Source of the DNA: Propionibacteriaceae bacterium
GTDB taxonomy: Bacteria; Actinomycetota; Actinomycetes; Propionibacteriales; Propionibacteriaceae
Assembly (NCBI GenBank): GCA_031267645.1
Contig: JAIRYW010000075.1
Span: forward strand, 1-64,000
Direction of reading: 5' to 3'
Length of the DNA: 64,000 nucleotides
Part shown: piece after piece, positions 1-8,464 of the stretch
Layout of the letters: the number at the start of each line of letters is the position of its first letter
Numbering within the stretch: the first letter of the stretch is position 1
The notes under the pieces: generated by a model
What the model was told of the DNA's origin: nothing
What the model saw: the letters and a program-made list of their open reading frames with translations, nothing else
Databases searched by the model: none
Program-made: the position numbers and the translations under genes

Positions 1-2
1 AG

Positions 3-458
3 GTCTGCTTCGTCGATCCCTCCTCCACCTCCGGCTACCTCTTCCCCTCCTACAGCCTGCTCGAGATCGGCATCGATCCGGAGACCGACGTCGAGCCGAT
101 CTTCGCCGGCAAACACGACGTCTCCGTGGCCAAGACGGGCGAAGGTCGTGAATGCGAGGCCGGTTTCGCCGAGGACAGCGAAGTGGCCAAGTCCGACGCC
201 GTCCGAGTGGTGGAGCAGACCCAGGTGCCGGGCGCGCCCATCGTGGTGTCCGGCAACCTGCCGCAGGCCATGCAGAACCAGCTGCGTGACATCTTGCAGG
301 AGGTCACCATCGACCAGATCATCGCCGCCGGCGTCAGCTCGGCTGACTCGGACGGTTTCCGGGCCGTTTTCTACGCCACCCGGCCGGTCGACGACGCCTA
401 CTACGACATCATCCGCGGCATCTGCGCCAGGACCGGGGCCAAGCAGTGCCAGGCTTAG
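3..458 (+). CDS. phnD: Phosphonate ABC transporter substrate-binding protein, C-terminal part
   Basis: The gene enters from the left edge, so only the last 151 residues are visible. The first visible residues, VCFVDPSSTSGYLFPSYSLL, match the ligand-binding region typical of PhnD-like periplasmic-type binding proteins for phosphonate, phosphite or phosphate esters. The protein would be exported and deliver its ligand to the PhnE permease. The TAG stop overlaps the GTG start of the next gene (PhnC-like ATPase) by 13 bp, so the genes are translationally coupled. The exact ligand cannot be read from sequence. The missing N-terminus, including any lipobox, lies outside the window. Confidence 0.85.
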   Translation, partial: VCFVDPSSTSGYLFPSYSLLEIGIDPETDVEPIFAGKHDVSVAKTGEGRECEAGFAEDSEVAKSDAVRVVEQTQVPGAPIVVSGNLPQAMQNQLRDILQEVTIDQIIAAGVSSADSDGFRAVFYATRPVDDAYYDIIRGICARTGAKQCQA

Positions 459-1663
459 CCGGCGCCAGTCCTACGGTCGACCAGGACCGGTCGGGCGACG
501 CCCCGGCCGGCCTGGTCCCGGCTCCGCCGCCCCTGGGCCAAGTCCTAGCCGAGCCCGAGCTCGGTTCGCCTGCCGTCGGCAGCGGTCCGCCCGCCGCCCG
601 CCCTGTCCGCCCCGGCCCGGGCGCGCCAGGGCGGGCCGGCCGGATCGGCGTCGGCCAGATCAGAGCCACTCGGAGCGGAGCCGACCGGATCAAGGTCGGT
701 CCGCCCGAGAGTGGCCACAGCGCGGCCAACCGGCTCGAAGCCGGTCCGGCCGGGGCCGATCAGTCCACGCCGCCGATCCAGTTCTTCGGCCTGGGCAAGT
801 CTTTCGGGGCCGACTGGGCTCTGCGCGAGGTCTCTTTCAGCGTCCAGCCGGGCCAGATCGTGGCCTTGCTGGGGGCCTCCGGCTCCGGTAAATCCACTCT
901 GCTGCGTCAGGTCGACGGGCTGGAGCGGCCCAGCGCCGGTTTCGCCCTGGTGCTGGGGCAGCCGGTCTACCGCCTGCGGGGGACGGCCTTGCGCCGCTTA
1001 CGGGCCCAGGTCGGCATGATCTTCCAACAGTTCGAATTGGTCGGTCCCCTGAGCGTGCTGGAGAACGTCCTGACCGGCGCCTTGGCCCGCTTGCGGGGGC
1101 CACGTCTGAACCCGCTGGCGTACCCCAAAGCGCTCCGTTTGGAGGCCATGCGCCAACTCGACCGGGTCGGGCTGGCCCAGATCGCCCACCAGCGCTCCGA
1201 CACCCTGTCCGGCGGGCAACAGCAACGGGTGGCCATCGCCCGCGCCCTCATGCAGTCGCCCCAGATCCTGCTGGCGGACGAGCCGGTGGCCTCGCTCGAT
1301 CCGGAGTCGTCGGCCGACGTCATGGCGCTGATCCGTCAGATCGCCCAGCGCGACCGCTTGACCGTGCTGTGCTCGTTGCACCAGGTCGACCTGGCTCTGA
1401 GTTGGGCCGACCGGGTGGTCGGGTTACGGCAGGGCCAGGTGGTCTTGGATCGGCCGGCCGACCGTCTGAGCCGGGACGAGGCCATGGCCATCTATCAGCG
1501 CGGCCCCGCGGCGGCGATCCGACCGGTCGGCCCCGAGCCCTATCTGATCCGGCCGGCCGGGTCGGCGACCGATCTGATCCGGTCGGACGGGCCGGAGACT
1601 GATCCGAGCTGTCCGGTCGGGTCGGGGGCCAGTCCGGTCGACCGGGCGCGGGCCACCGTATGA
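446..1663 (+). CDS. phnC: Phosphonate-type ABC transporter ATPase, with repeat-rich extensions
   Basis: An ABC ATPase energising import through the adjacent PhnE permease. The core runs from about residue 108: Walker A GASGSGKST near residue 142, Q-loop IFQQF, signature LSGGQQQRVAIARAL near residue 253, Walker B LLADEP and an H-loop histidine in SLHQ. Length is 405 aa against about 250 for PhnC. The excess is a roughly 105-residue Pro/Gly/Ala/Arg-rich N-terminal extension and a 50-residue C-terminal tail built from a 10-residue repeat. I saw no other in-frame ATG or GTG between 446 and the core, so the GTG at 446 is the best start, although translation could begin at a rarer codon. The stop overlaps the phnE start as ATGA. 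Confidence 0.88.
   Translation: MPGLAGASPTVDQDRSGDAPAGLVPAPPPLGQVLAEPELGSPAVGSGPPAARPVRPGPGAPGRAGRIGVGQIRATRSGADRIKVGPPESGHSAANRLEAGPAGADQSTPPIQFFGLGKSFGADWALREVSFSVQPGQIVALLGASGSGKSTLLRQVDGLERPSAGFALVLGQPVYRLRGTALRRLRAQVGMIFQQFELVGPLSVLENVLTGALARLRGPRLNPLAYPKALRLEAMRQLDRVGLAQIAHQRSDTLSGGQQQRVAIARALMQSPQILLADEPVASLDPESSADVMALIRQIAQRDRLTVLCSLHQVDLALSWADRVVGLRQGQVVLDRPADRLSRDEAMAIYQRGPAAAIRPVGPEPYLIRPAGSATDLIRSDGPETDPSCPVGSGASPVDRARATV
1541..1630 (+). repeat. 30-bp degenerate tandem repeat in the 3' end of phnC
   Basis: Three diverged 30-bp units carry the motif CTGATCCGG and encode a 10-residue repeat in the C-terminal tail of the ATPase. The same CTGATCC(G/A)G word recurs in the tandem array after mscS (21528-21697). 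The array lies in the last 125 bp of the coding region. Confidence 0.6.
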
Positions 1664-3516
1664 CTGCCCTCGCCCCGCTCACCGGCCGTTCGCCCGCCGG
1701 CGCCTTGGCCGCCGGCGACCTGGCGGCCGGCGGCTGGACCGCCTTCAGCTGGTTCCGCCGCCGGCTCGACCTCAACGGACTAGTGGCCCGAGCCACCCTG
1801 CTGGTCCTGCTCTTGGTCGGGGCCATCATGTTGGCCCAGATCGACGTCAGCCCGTCTGCCATCCTGGCTTCGCGCGGCAACGCCGTCAATTTCTTCCACC
1901 GGGTCAAAACCTTGGACTTCCCGCCGCTGGGCGACTTGGCGTATCAAACCGCTCTGACCTTGGGCATCGTCGTCACCGGCACCTTGTTGGCCGGCCTGAT
2001 CTCCTTGCCGGTGGCTTACCTGGCCGCCGCCAACACCAGCCCGGGGCGGGTCTGGCGGGTGGTCGGCCGGTTCATCGGGGTGTTCTGCCGGGCCCTGCCC
2101 GACGTCGTCCTAGCCATGGTCTTCGCCCTGATCTGCTCGCTCGGAGCCCTGCCCGGCATCTTGGCCATCGCCATCCACTCGGTCGGCATGATCTCCCGAC
2201 TCTTCGCCGACGCCGTCGAGCAGATCGACCAAGGGCCGCTGCTGGCCATCCGGGCCGCCGGCGGCTCCCGGGCCCAAGAGTTCTTCAGCGGGGTGCTGCC
2301 CCAGGTCTTCCCCTCCTGGTGCGCCACCGTCCTGCACCGGGCCGACATCAACCTACGCGGCTCGGTCATCTTGGGTTACGTGGCCGTTCCCGGCCTGGGC
2401 TTGCAGATGCGCAACGCCTTCGCCACCCTCGACTACGGTCGGGGCTTGGCCGTGGCGGTCGTCATCTTCGGGCTCTGCGTCGGCATGGAGGCGCTGTCCT
2501 CCAGCCTGCGCCGCCGCTTGCTGTCCCCCGCCGACGGCCGCCGACCGGTCGGTTCGCCCCGCCGGTCCGGTCCGACCGGTCGGCGGCCGCGAGCCGCTCT
2601 CGTCCCCTCTGCCTCTGTCGCCGCCCGGACCGCCTCCATTCCCGCCGCCCCCGGCTCCGCCACTCCCGTGCCCGCCGTCTCAGCCACTTCTGCCGCCGCC
2701 CCCGGCTCAGCCAGCCCGGCTCAGTTGGCGGCTTGGCTGCGACGACCTTGGACGGCCGCCCGGCTGCGCTCCTGGATCGGACGCGGCGTCGGGGTCGGTG
2801 TCTTGGTGGCGTCGGTCTGGGTCTGTCAGATCACCTGGAGCGACCTGTGGACGTCCTGGGGCCGGGTGCCTCGGGTGGCGGACTCCTTCTGGCCGCCGAC
2901 GGCCGGCAACTACGGCCTGCCCCGACTGCTCGAAGCCATGGGCCAGACCGTGGCCGTGGCCCTGGCGGCCGCCGTCATCACCTTGGTCGGCTCCTGGGTG
3001 GTCGGCTCCCTGGCGGCCCGCAACGTCGCCCCCAACGGCGGGGTCAGAACCTTTTGCCGGCTCCTGCTGGTGGCCATCCGGGGAGTGCCGGAGCTGGTCT
3101 TGGCCATCGTCTTGATCATCGTCACCGGCCTGGGCTCGCAAGCCGGCGTGCTGGCTCTGGGCCTGTGCCACATCGGTTTGCTGGGCAAACTGATGGCCGA
3201 CTCTCTGGAGGAGGTCCCGCACGGCCCCGAGCGGGCCCTGACCGCCGCCGGCGCCAGCCGGGCCCAGGTCTACCTGGCCGCCACCTTGCCCCAGAGCCGG
3301 CGCGCCATCATCGGTCACATCTGCTACGTCCTCGACACCAATCTGCGGGCCGCCACCATCTTGGGGCTGGTCGGCGGCGGCGGTATCGGCTACTACCTGC
3401 TGAACGCCTCCCAAGGCTCCAATTACGGCCTGGTGGCGCTGATCGTGGGCATGATCGTGGCCGTCGTGATGGCGCTGGAGGGCCTGACCATGTGGTGCCG
3501 GGCCGCCTTGCGCTGA
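1660..3516 (+). CDS. phnE: Phosphonate ABC transporter permease, two PhnE domains fused
   Basis: A 618-residue membrane protein made of two BPD-type permease halves in one chain. Half one (about residues 30-300) has its EAA-like cytoplasmic loop at IRAAGGSRAQEFFSGVLPQ; half two (about 375-618) has LTAAGASRAQVYLAATLPQ followed by a Gly-rich ILGLVGGGGIGYYL helix. A 65-residue Ala/Pro/Ser-rich linker separates them. In many bacteria PhnE is one domain that dimerises or two separate genes; here the pair is covalent, so one chain probably forms the whole pore. The ATG overlaps the stop of phnC (ATGA), giving the operon order phnD-phnC-phnE. Ligand specificity (phosphonate, phosphite or phosphate) is inferred only from family. 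Confidence 0.88.
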   Translation: MTALAPLTGRSPAGALAAGDLAAGGWTAFSWFRRRLDLNGLVARATLLVLLLVGAIMLAQIDVSPSAILASRGNAVNFFHRVKTLDFPPLGDLAYQTALTLGIVVTGTLLAGLISLPVAYLAAANTSPGRVWRVVGRFIGVFCRALPDVVLAMVFALICSLGALPGILAIAIHSVGMISRLFADAVEQIDQGPLLAIRAAGGSRAQEFFSGVLPQVFPSWCATVLHRADINLRGSVILGYVAVPGLGLQMRNAFATLDYGRGLAVAVVIFGLCVGMEALSSSLRRRLLSPADGRRPVGSPRRSGPTGRRPRAALVPSASVAARTASIPAAPGSATPVPAVSATSAAAPGSASPAQLAAWLRRPWTAARLRSWIGRGVGVGVLVASVWVCQITWSDLWTSWGRVPRVADSFWPPTAGNYGLPRLLEAMGQTVAVALAAAVITLVGSWVVGSLAARNVAPNGGVRTFCRLLLVAIRGVPELVLAIVLIIVTGLGSQAGVLALGLCHIGLLGKLMADSLEEVPHGPERALTAAGASRAQVYLAATLPQSRRAIIGHICYVLDTNLRAATILGLVGGGGIGYYLLNASQGSNYGLVALIVGMIVAVVMALEGLTMWCRAALR

Positions 3517-3547
3517 GGACGGACCGAGGAACGCGGGAGGGATCGAT

Positions 3548-4687
3548 ATGAGGAAGAGCCAATCCGGCCCGGGCCCGGTCACAGGGTCGGTCGGTTCGGG
3601 TCGGGTCTCAGAGTCCGCCCGGTCGGGCCGGGCCATGGTTTGGACCGGAGTGGGCCAACCACTTCAGCTCCAGCGTTGGCGTCTACCCCGGCCCGGCCCG
3701 GGCGAGGCTCTGGTGGCGATCGACCTGGCGGCCGTCTGCGGTTCCGACCGTCACAGCGTGAGCGGCCGGAGGCCGGCCCCGGCGCCGTCCGTCCTGGGCC
3801 ACGAGCAGATCGGCCACGTGGTGGCGGCCGATCCGGAGGCCAGGAACCTGGACGGGCGCCAGCTCCAACCGGGCGACCGGGTGGTGTGGTCGATCTGCCT
3901 GGCTTGCGGCGACTGCGACCGCTGTCGGCGGGGGCTGAGCCAGAAGTGTCGGAGTTTGTTGAAGTACGGGCACGAGCCCTGGCGGGACGGGGCCGGCCTG
4001 GGCGGCGGTTTCGCCAGTCACATCTTGTTACGGGCCGGCACCGCCGTGGCGTCGGTGCCGGCCGCGCTGCCGGACGCCGTGGCGGTGGCCGCCTCCTGTG
4101 CCACGGCCACGGCGGCGGCCTGCGTCGAAGCGGCCCGGGCCCGGCTCGACGGTCGGCCCGATGGTTGGGCCGCAGTGCCGGTGGTGGTCTGTGGGGCGGG
4201 CCTGTTGGGGCTGACCGTGACGGCCATGTTGGCCGACGCCGGCGCCGAAGTCTCGGTGGCCGAGCCGGATCTGGCCCGACGGGCCTTGGCCCGCCAGTTC
4301 GGGGCCGTCCGAGCCCTGCCCCCGGCCGAGTTGGGCCCGTCCGACGCCTCTGAGGCCGTGTTCGAGTTGTCGGGCGACGCCCAGCAGGTCTCCCGCTGTC
4401 TGCGCCTGGTCGAGGTCGGCGGCGTGGTGGTGCTGGCCGGCACGGTCTGGCCCAGCCCGGCTGTGCCGGTCAAAGCCGAGGACTTGGTGCGACGGCTGGT
4501 CTCCCTGGTGGGCGTGCACAATTACCGACCCGAGCGGTTGACGGACGGGTTGGCCTACCTGGCCGGTCCCGGCCGCTCCCGGCCCTGGGCCGACCTGGTG
4601 GCCCCGCCCCTCCCGCTCGAACGATTGGATCGCTGCCTGGCTCGTCCCGCCCCGGGCGACCCGCCCCGGGTCAGTCTGGCGCCGTGA
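3548..4687 (+). CDS. Zinc-dependent alcohol dehydrogenase, phosphonate-associated type
   Basis: A medium-chain dehydrogenase of 379 aa. The catalytic-zinc ligands sit in AVCGSDRHS and GHEQIG, the four-cysteine structural-zinc loop is CLACGDCDRCRRGLSQKC, and the nucleotide-binding turn is VVCGAGLLGLTV. The overall sequence, with MVWTGVGQPLQL near the start, fits the subfamily reported as phosphonate-catabolism-associated alcohol dehydrogenase (HpnZ type); that assignment is from memory of the family. It begins 31 bp after phnE behind a strong GGGAGG, consistent with one operon and a role in processing the imported phosphonate carbon skeleton. A second in-frame ATG at codon 30 (MVWTGVG) fits family N-termini better, so the first 29 residues may not be translated. 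Confidence 0.8.
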   Translation: MRKSQSGPGPVTGSVGSGRVSESARSGRAMVWTGVGQPLQLQRWRLPRPGPGEALVAIDLAAVCGSDRHSVSGRRPAPAPSVLGHEQIGHVVAADPEARNLDGRQLQPGDRVVWSICLACGDCDRCRRGLSQKCRSLLKYGHEPWRDGAGLGGGFASHILLRAGTAVASVPAALPDAVAVAASCATATAAACVEAARARLDGRPDGWAAVPVVVCGAGLLGLTVTAMLADAGAEVSVAEPDLARRALARQFGAVRALPPAELGPSDASEAVFELSGDAQQVSRCLRLVEVGGVVVLAGTVWPSPAVPVKAEDLVRRLVSLVGVHNYRPERLTDGLAYLAGPGRSRPWADLVAPPLPLERLDRCLARPAPGDPPRVSLAP

Positions 4688-4715
4688 CGGACCAGGCTTC
4701 GGTCTGTCCGGTGGC

Positions 4716-5195
4716 TCAGAGTTCGGCCACGGCGGCCAACAATCCGGGCATGGCGGCCTCGACCCTGGTCAGGGTGGCTTGGAAGGCGGCCGGCGGGCCG
4801 CCCCAGGGGTCGACGATGGCCTGGCCCAGATGGGCGGGGTCGTAGTCGCTCAACAGCACGATGTGGTCGGCTGCCGGGGCCAGCCGGCGCAAGCGCTCGA
4901 CGTGGTACGGCTCCACCCCCACCACCAGGTCGGCGCTTAGGATCTCGGCCGGCGTGATGGTGTGGGCCCGGTGGCCGGCGGCGTCGTACCCGGCCCGCTC
5001 CAGCGTCCGCCGGGCCGGCGGGTCCATCGGGTTGCCCTCCTCCTCGTCGGACAGGGCCGCGCTGGTGAACTCGACCCAGTCCAACCCAACCCCCGGCGCC
5101 ATCCCGCGGGCCACCCGCTCCGCCATCGGCGAACGGCAGATATTGCCCCAACAGACGAAGACGACCCGGACCGGCTCAGCATCAGCATGGCTCAT
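4716..5195 (-). CDS. Low-molecular-weight protein tyrosine phosphatase
   Basis: A 159-residue cytoplasmic phosphatase that would remove phosphate from protein tyrosines. The P-loop CWGNICRS (C-x5-R) lies at residues 15-22 and the general-acid loop VDPWGG near residue 128, both intact. Length and domain order are typical of the LMW-PTP/Wzb/PtpA family. Actinobacterial members act on tyrosine kinases of polysaccharide synthesis or are secreted, but nothing nearby indicates the substrate. The gene is convergent with the alcohol dehydrogenase (28 bp apart) and has its own long upstream region containing repeated elements. Confidence 0.9.
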   Translation of the reverse strand: MSHADAEPVRVVFVCWGNICRSPMAERVARGMAPGVGLDWVEFTSAALSDEEEGNPMDPPARRTLERAGYDAAGHRAHTITPAEILSADLVVGVEPYHVERLRRLAPAADHIVLLSDYDPAHLGQAIVDPWGGPPAAFQATLTRVEAAMPGLLAAVAEL

Positions 5196-5530
5196 GGGCT
5201 CCAGTCTGCCCCACGTCTGGCCGGGCCAAAGGGCGGCCCAGCGGATAGGCGACTGGCGGAGCAGAGGTCAGGCCGGTCGGAGGACGATGCCGAGACCCGC
5301 GCCCAGGATGTCCCCGAGGCCGGCCCCGGGCGCGGGTGGAGCTGGACCGGACCGTCGCTCAGATAGACGTGAACTTCTCCGTACGAATGTACGTGGAGGG
5401 CGACGTACGAATGTGTTCGAGCGGAGTCTGGCTGATGGGCGGCTGGTTCGCGGGCCGCCGGTTCCCTCCTCGACGCGGTGAGCGAAGCCGACCAGGCCGG
5501 CCACTTGCGGCAGCCACCCCTCCGTATGAG
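5196..5530. promoter_or_regulatory. Upstream region of the tyrosine phosphatase with repeated CGTACGAATGT elements
   Basis: This 335-bp gap has no convincing gene. It holds two identical 11-bp direct repeats CGTACGAATGT at 5380-5390 and 5404-5414, 24 bp apart. The first copy also forms an inverted repeat (CTCCGTAC at 5377-5384 against GTACGTGGAG at 5389-5398). The spacing and palindromic character suggest an operator, lying about 185-220 bp upstream of the phosphatase start. The regulator is unknown. Confidence 0.4.
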
Positions 5531-6454
5531 TCAGGAGCAAGCGCCGCTGGCGACGCTGTACGCCCCTGAATCTCCTTCCTTGGGGACACCGACCCGGTAC
5601 TCCAAGGCGCCGCCTTCCTCGACTACCTCGGCGGAGATGGGCGGACGGTCTTGGTCGAACGCCGTCATGACCATGTCGAGTAGGCGTCCGCACCGTGTGA
5701 CTTCCCGCACCGGCCACGGCTCTGAGAAGAAGTCGGGCCGGGCCGCGGCGGACATTATCAGAGCCGGTGCCTGGTCGAGCAGGAACTGTTGCCAACGGCC
5801 CAGGTCGTCCGGCTTCACCGAGTCGATGTCGAAGATGACGTTCCCGGACTTGGCCCGGATAGTGGAGATTGTGTCGTCGTCCACGGTCTCCCAAGTCCAA
5901 GCTGATAGCGAAACCGACCCTTCAGCGAGTAGGGCCGGCGGCGTGTCGCCGGCCAGGGCGCCGCAAGGTCCCGCCGCGTAGACGGCCGTGGCGGCATCGT
6001 CGCGCATGAACACCGACACGGTCACTCGGGGGGTGTGCAGAGGCACCTTCGTGCCGGCGGGGGCGTCGCGATGCCATTCTTCGGCCTCCAGTTCCACATA
6101 CGCGGAGGCGAAATGGTCTCCGGCGTTGGCGTCGTAAGCCGTGCAGGAAAAAAGGTGCCAGGCGCTGTCCCCGTCGCCGACCACCTTGTTCAGTCTGAAC
6201 TCGTCACTGTCGAGCGCGTCCTTGATCCCCTCGAGCAGGTTGAAGTATCCGGCGGCGGTCAACGTCGCGTCCGAAGCGGGTTGGTCGGTGGCGACTTCGG
6301 AGGTCCGCTCGGCTGCGGGCGGCGCGGAAGGATCTCCGTCGATGCCGCTTCCCGCCGAAGAACATCCCGCAAGCGTGGAAATACAGATAAAGAGCGCAAG
6401 CCTGGCAAGAGCACGGTTGGTGGACACGGGGATGAATATAGGGGAATCGGCCAT
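5531..6454 (-). CDS. Putative secreted lipoprotein of unknown function
   Basis: A 307-residue protein with a signal peptide ending in a lipobox (LAGC, lipidated Cys at about residue 31), followed by a Ser/Pro/Ala-rich stretch typical of the tether of surface lipoproteins. The mature part has no motif that I recognise; it is acidic, contains several cysteines (SCTAYD, GPCGAL, TRCGRL) and could form disulphides. Lower-GC codon use than its neighbours hints at a more variable gene. It lies between the tyrosine phosphatase and a VapBC pair, all on the minus strand, without tight spacing. Confidence 0.75.
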   Translation of the reverse strand: MADSPIFIPVSTNRALARLALFICISTLAGCSSAGSGIDGDPSAPPAAERTSEVATDQPASDATLTAAGYFNLLEGIKDALDSDEFRLNKVVGDGDSAWHLFSCTAYDANAGDHFASAYVELEAEEWHRDAPAGTKVPLHTPRVTVSVFMRDDAATAVYAAGPCGALAGDTPPALLAEGSVSLSAWTWETVDDDTISTIRAKSGNVIFDIDSVKPDDLGRWQQFLLDQAPALIMSAAARPDFFSEPWPVREVTRCGRLLDMVMTAFDQDRPPISAEVVEEGGALEYRVGVPKEGDSGAYSVASGACS

Positions 6455-6596
6455 GGGTGCGGGGTGTCTCGTCTCCCCGGCGCCAGGTATGTCGGCGTGG
6501 CCAAACGGCTACTCGACGGGCGCTCTAGGAATCAGGCTCGACGACCGCTGCTCGCTCCGATCGCCTCCGACCCGCTGACCGGACCGACAGTGCCCC

Positions 6597-7037
6597 CTAG
6601 CGGCCCCAGGTGGCCCGGTCGTATGGGTCGACCAAACTCAGTCCGAGGTCGGCGAAATCTTTGACGTTCCGGGTGGCTAGGGTCGCTCCGGCGGTCAGGG
6701 CGATGGCGGCGATCTGGGCGTCCAAGACGGAGATCGGGTGGCCGGAGCGCTGACGGGTGGCCACGATCAGACCGTACTGGTCGGCCGCCCGCGCCGTGAA
6801 GGGCAAGGTGGCCTCGGCCATGGTGGCGAAGAAAATGTTCACGGAACACCGCAGGTCGTCTTTGCGCGCGCCGTCGGGCATGGACTCGACACCAGCCTTG
6901 GCCTCCGCTCTGGTGATGGCCGTGGTCCGGATGCTGTGAGCGTCGCAACTCGCGAACCACTGGTCGACGATGGCGTTGGCCGGATGGCATCTGGCCGCCG
7001 CCAAGACAGAAATGATGTTGGTGTCGAGGATGATCAC
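6597..7037 (-). CDS. vapC: PIN-domain toxin of a VapBC/FitAB-type system
   Basis: A 146-residue PIN-domain ribonuclease. The acidic metal-binding residues are visible in ILDTNIIS at the N-terminus, ITRAEAKAG (Glu), LDAQIAAIAL and TRNVKDF near the C-terminus. The start chosen is the GTG at 7037, which overlaps the antitoxin stop as GTGA; the longer reading frame upstream lies inside the antitoxin gene. Family members cleave tRNA or rRNA when the antitoxin is degraded. The sequence resembles the FitB branch more than the mycobacterial VapC branch, judging by eye. Confidence 0.88.
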   Translation of the reverse strand: MIILDTNIISVLAAARCHPANAIVDQWFASCDAHSIRTTAITRAEAKAGVESMPDGARKDDLRCSVNIFFATMAEATLPFTARAADQYGLIVATRQRSGHPISVLDAQIAAIALTAGATLATRNVKDFADLGLSLVDPYDRATWGR

Positions 7038-7279
7038 GGGAAGCGCACTTCGCGTTGCTGCTCCTGATTCCGGGGCGGCAAGTCCCAACCGCCGTCGCCC
7101 ATCTCCTGACGGGCTAGGCGGATCGCCCGGATGATGGCTGGTTCAGGATCGGGTTCGGGGACGGCCTCCAGAATGGCTCTGATCTCGGCCTCCATGGAAC
7201 GGTCGTGCGCGGCCGCCCGTCGTTTGATGCGCTGTTTCGCCTCCGGGTCCAGGTTCCGGACCGTGATCACACTCGCCAT
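7034..7279 (-). CDS. vapB: Ribbon-helix-helix antitoxin of the VapBC/FitAB pair
   Basis: An 81-residue antitoxin. The N-terminus MASVITVRNLDPEAKQRIK followed by RAAAHDRSMEAEIRAIL is the FitA/Arc-type ribbon-helix-helix DNA-binding fold; the C-terminal 35 residues would wrap the toxin. It starts at the ATG at 7279 with the toxin overlapping by 4 bp, the standard order. A palindrome 23-35 bp upstream of the start is a likely autoregulatory operator. Confidence 0.88.
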   Translation of the reverse strand: MASVITVRNLDPEAKQRIKRRAAAHDRSMEAEIRAILEAVPEPDPEPAIIRAIRLARQEMGDGGWDLPPRNQEQQREVRFP

Positions 7280-7301
7280 GGCGTAGACCCTCCCAAGAAT
7301 G

Positions 7302-7314
7302 AATGCACTGCATT
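7302..7314. promoter_or_regulatory. Palindrome upstream of vapBC
   Basis: AATGCACTGCATT is a perfect 6+1+6 palindrome in an AT-rich pocket just upstream of the antitoxin start. Antitoxins of this class repress their own promoter by binding such sites, so this is the likely operator (inference). Confidence 0.5.
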
Positions 7315-7459
7315 TATTTTGTCTTCTAGGGCTGAGACGGGCAAGCCCGAGCCGAGGAATCCCGCGACCCCGGTCTCCCAAGTCGGTCGAGGGGTGGCTG
7401 TCGGCCCTCTGGCGTACATTGGTAGCTCCACTCCAACGAGGGACTAGGTAGAGGGATCG

Positions 7460-8464
7460 ATGACACTCCAGGGACGTAATTTCCTCAAAGAGCTTGATTT
7501 CACGCGCCAGGAATGGCTGGGGCTGGTCGAATTGTCGGCCCAGCTGAAGGCGGACAAGCGGGCCGGGCGAGAGCGGGCCCGCCTGGTCGGGCGCAACATC
7601 GCCTTGATCTTCGAGAAGACCTCGACTCGGACGCGCTGCGCCTTCGAGGTGGCGGCGCACGATCAGGGGGCCCACGTCACCTACCTCGACCCGGCCGGGT
7701 CTCAGATCGGCCACAAGGAGTCGATCGCCGACACCGCCCGGGTGCTGGGGCGGATGTTCGACGGCATCGAATACCGCGGCTTCGGCCAGCAGGTGGTCGA
7801 ACAGCTGGGCCGTCACGCCGGGGTGCCGGTTTGGAACGGGTTGACCAACGAGTGGCATCCGACCCAGTCGTTGTGCGACGTCCTGACCATGATCGAACAC
7901 TCGGGCAAGCCTGTGCGCGATATCTCCTTCGCTTACGTCGGCGACTCTAGGTACAACATCGGCAACTCGTTGCTGGTGACCGGCGCCCTGCTGGGCATGG
8001 ACGTGCGGGTGGTGGCGCCGCCGGGGTTGCAGAACTGGCCCCACATCATCGAACAGGCCCACCGGGTGGCGGCCCAGTCCGGGGCTCGGGTCCAGGTGAC
8101 GGACGATCTGGCGGCCGGGGTGGCCGGGGTCGACTTCATCTACACCGACGTCTGGGTCTCGATGGGCGAGCCGAAGGAGGTCTGGCTGGAGCGCATCCCG
8201 ATCCTGGCCCCCTACCGGGTGACGACCCAGGTGTTGGAGATGACCGGCAACCCCGAGGTCAAGTTCATGCACTGCCTGCCCGCCCTCCACGACCAGGAGA
8301 CCTCGATGGGAGCCGAGATCATGCGTCTGGCCGGCTTGCCGGACGGGCTGGAGGTGACCCACGAGGTCTTCGAGTCGCCCGCCTCCATCGTTTTCGACCA
8401 GGCTGAGAACCGGATGCACACCATCAAGGCCATCTTGGTGGCGACCCTCGGCCAAGAGGTCTGA
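7460..8464 (+). CDS. argF: Ornithine carbamoyltransferase
   Basis: Makes citrulline from ornithine and carbamoyl phosphate in the cytoplasm, or works in reverse in arginine catabolism. All signature motifs are intact over 334 aa: carbamoyl-phosphate loop STRTR near residue 53, HPTQ near residue 133, and the ornithine-binding HCLPA near residue 272. The length and features such as [12 protein letters not shown] fit the longer form shared by ArgF and catabolic ArcB. No arginine biosynthesis or deiminase genes are adjacent, so direction in vivo is undecided. AGAGGG sits 6 nt before the ATG. It stops directly in front of the rhomboid gene, so the two are probably co-transcribed. Confidence 0.95.
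   Translation: MTLQGRNFLKELDFTRQEWLGLVELSAQLKADKRAGRERARLVGRNIALIFEKTSTRTRCAFEVAAHDQGAHVTYLDPAGSQIGHKESIADTARVLGRMFDGIEYRGFGQQVVEQLGRHAGVPVWNGLTNEWHPTQSLCDVLTMIEHSGKPVRDISFAYVGDSRYNIGNSLLVTGALLGMDVRVVAPPGLQNWPHIIEQAHRVAAQSGARVQVTDDLAAGVAGVDFIYTDVWVSMGEPKEVWLERIPILAPYRVTTQVLEMTGNPEVKFMHCLPALHDQETSMGAEIMRLAGLPDGLEVTHEVFESPASIVFDQAENRMHTIKAILVATLGQEV

Noticed and set aside
5359-5589. 76-residue minus-strand ORF in the gap upstream of the tyrosine phosphatase
   Set aside because: It overlaps the lipoprotein 3' end, has no domain and covers the repeated operator-like elements.
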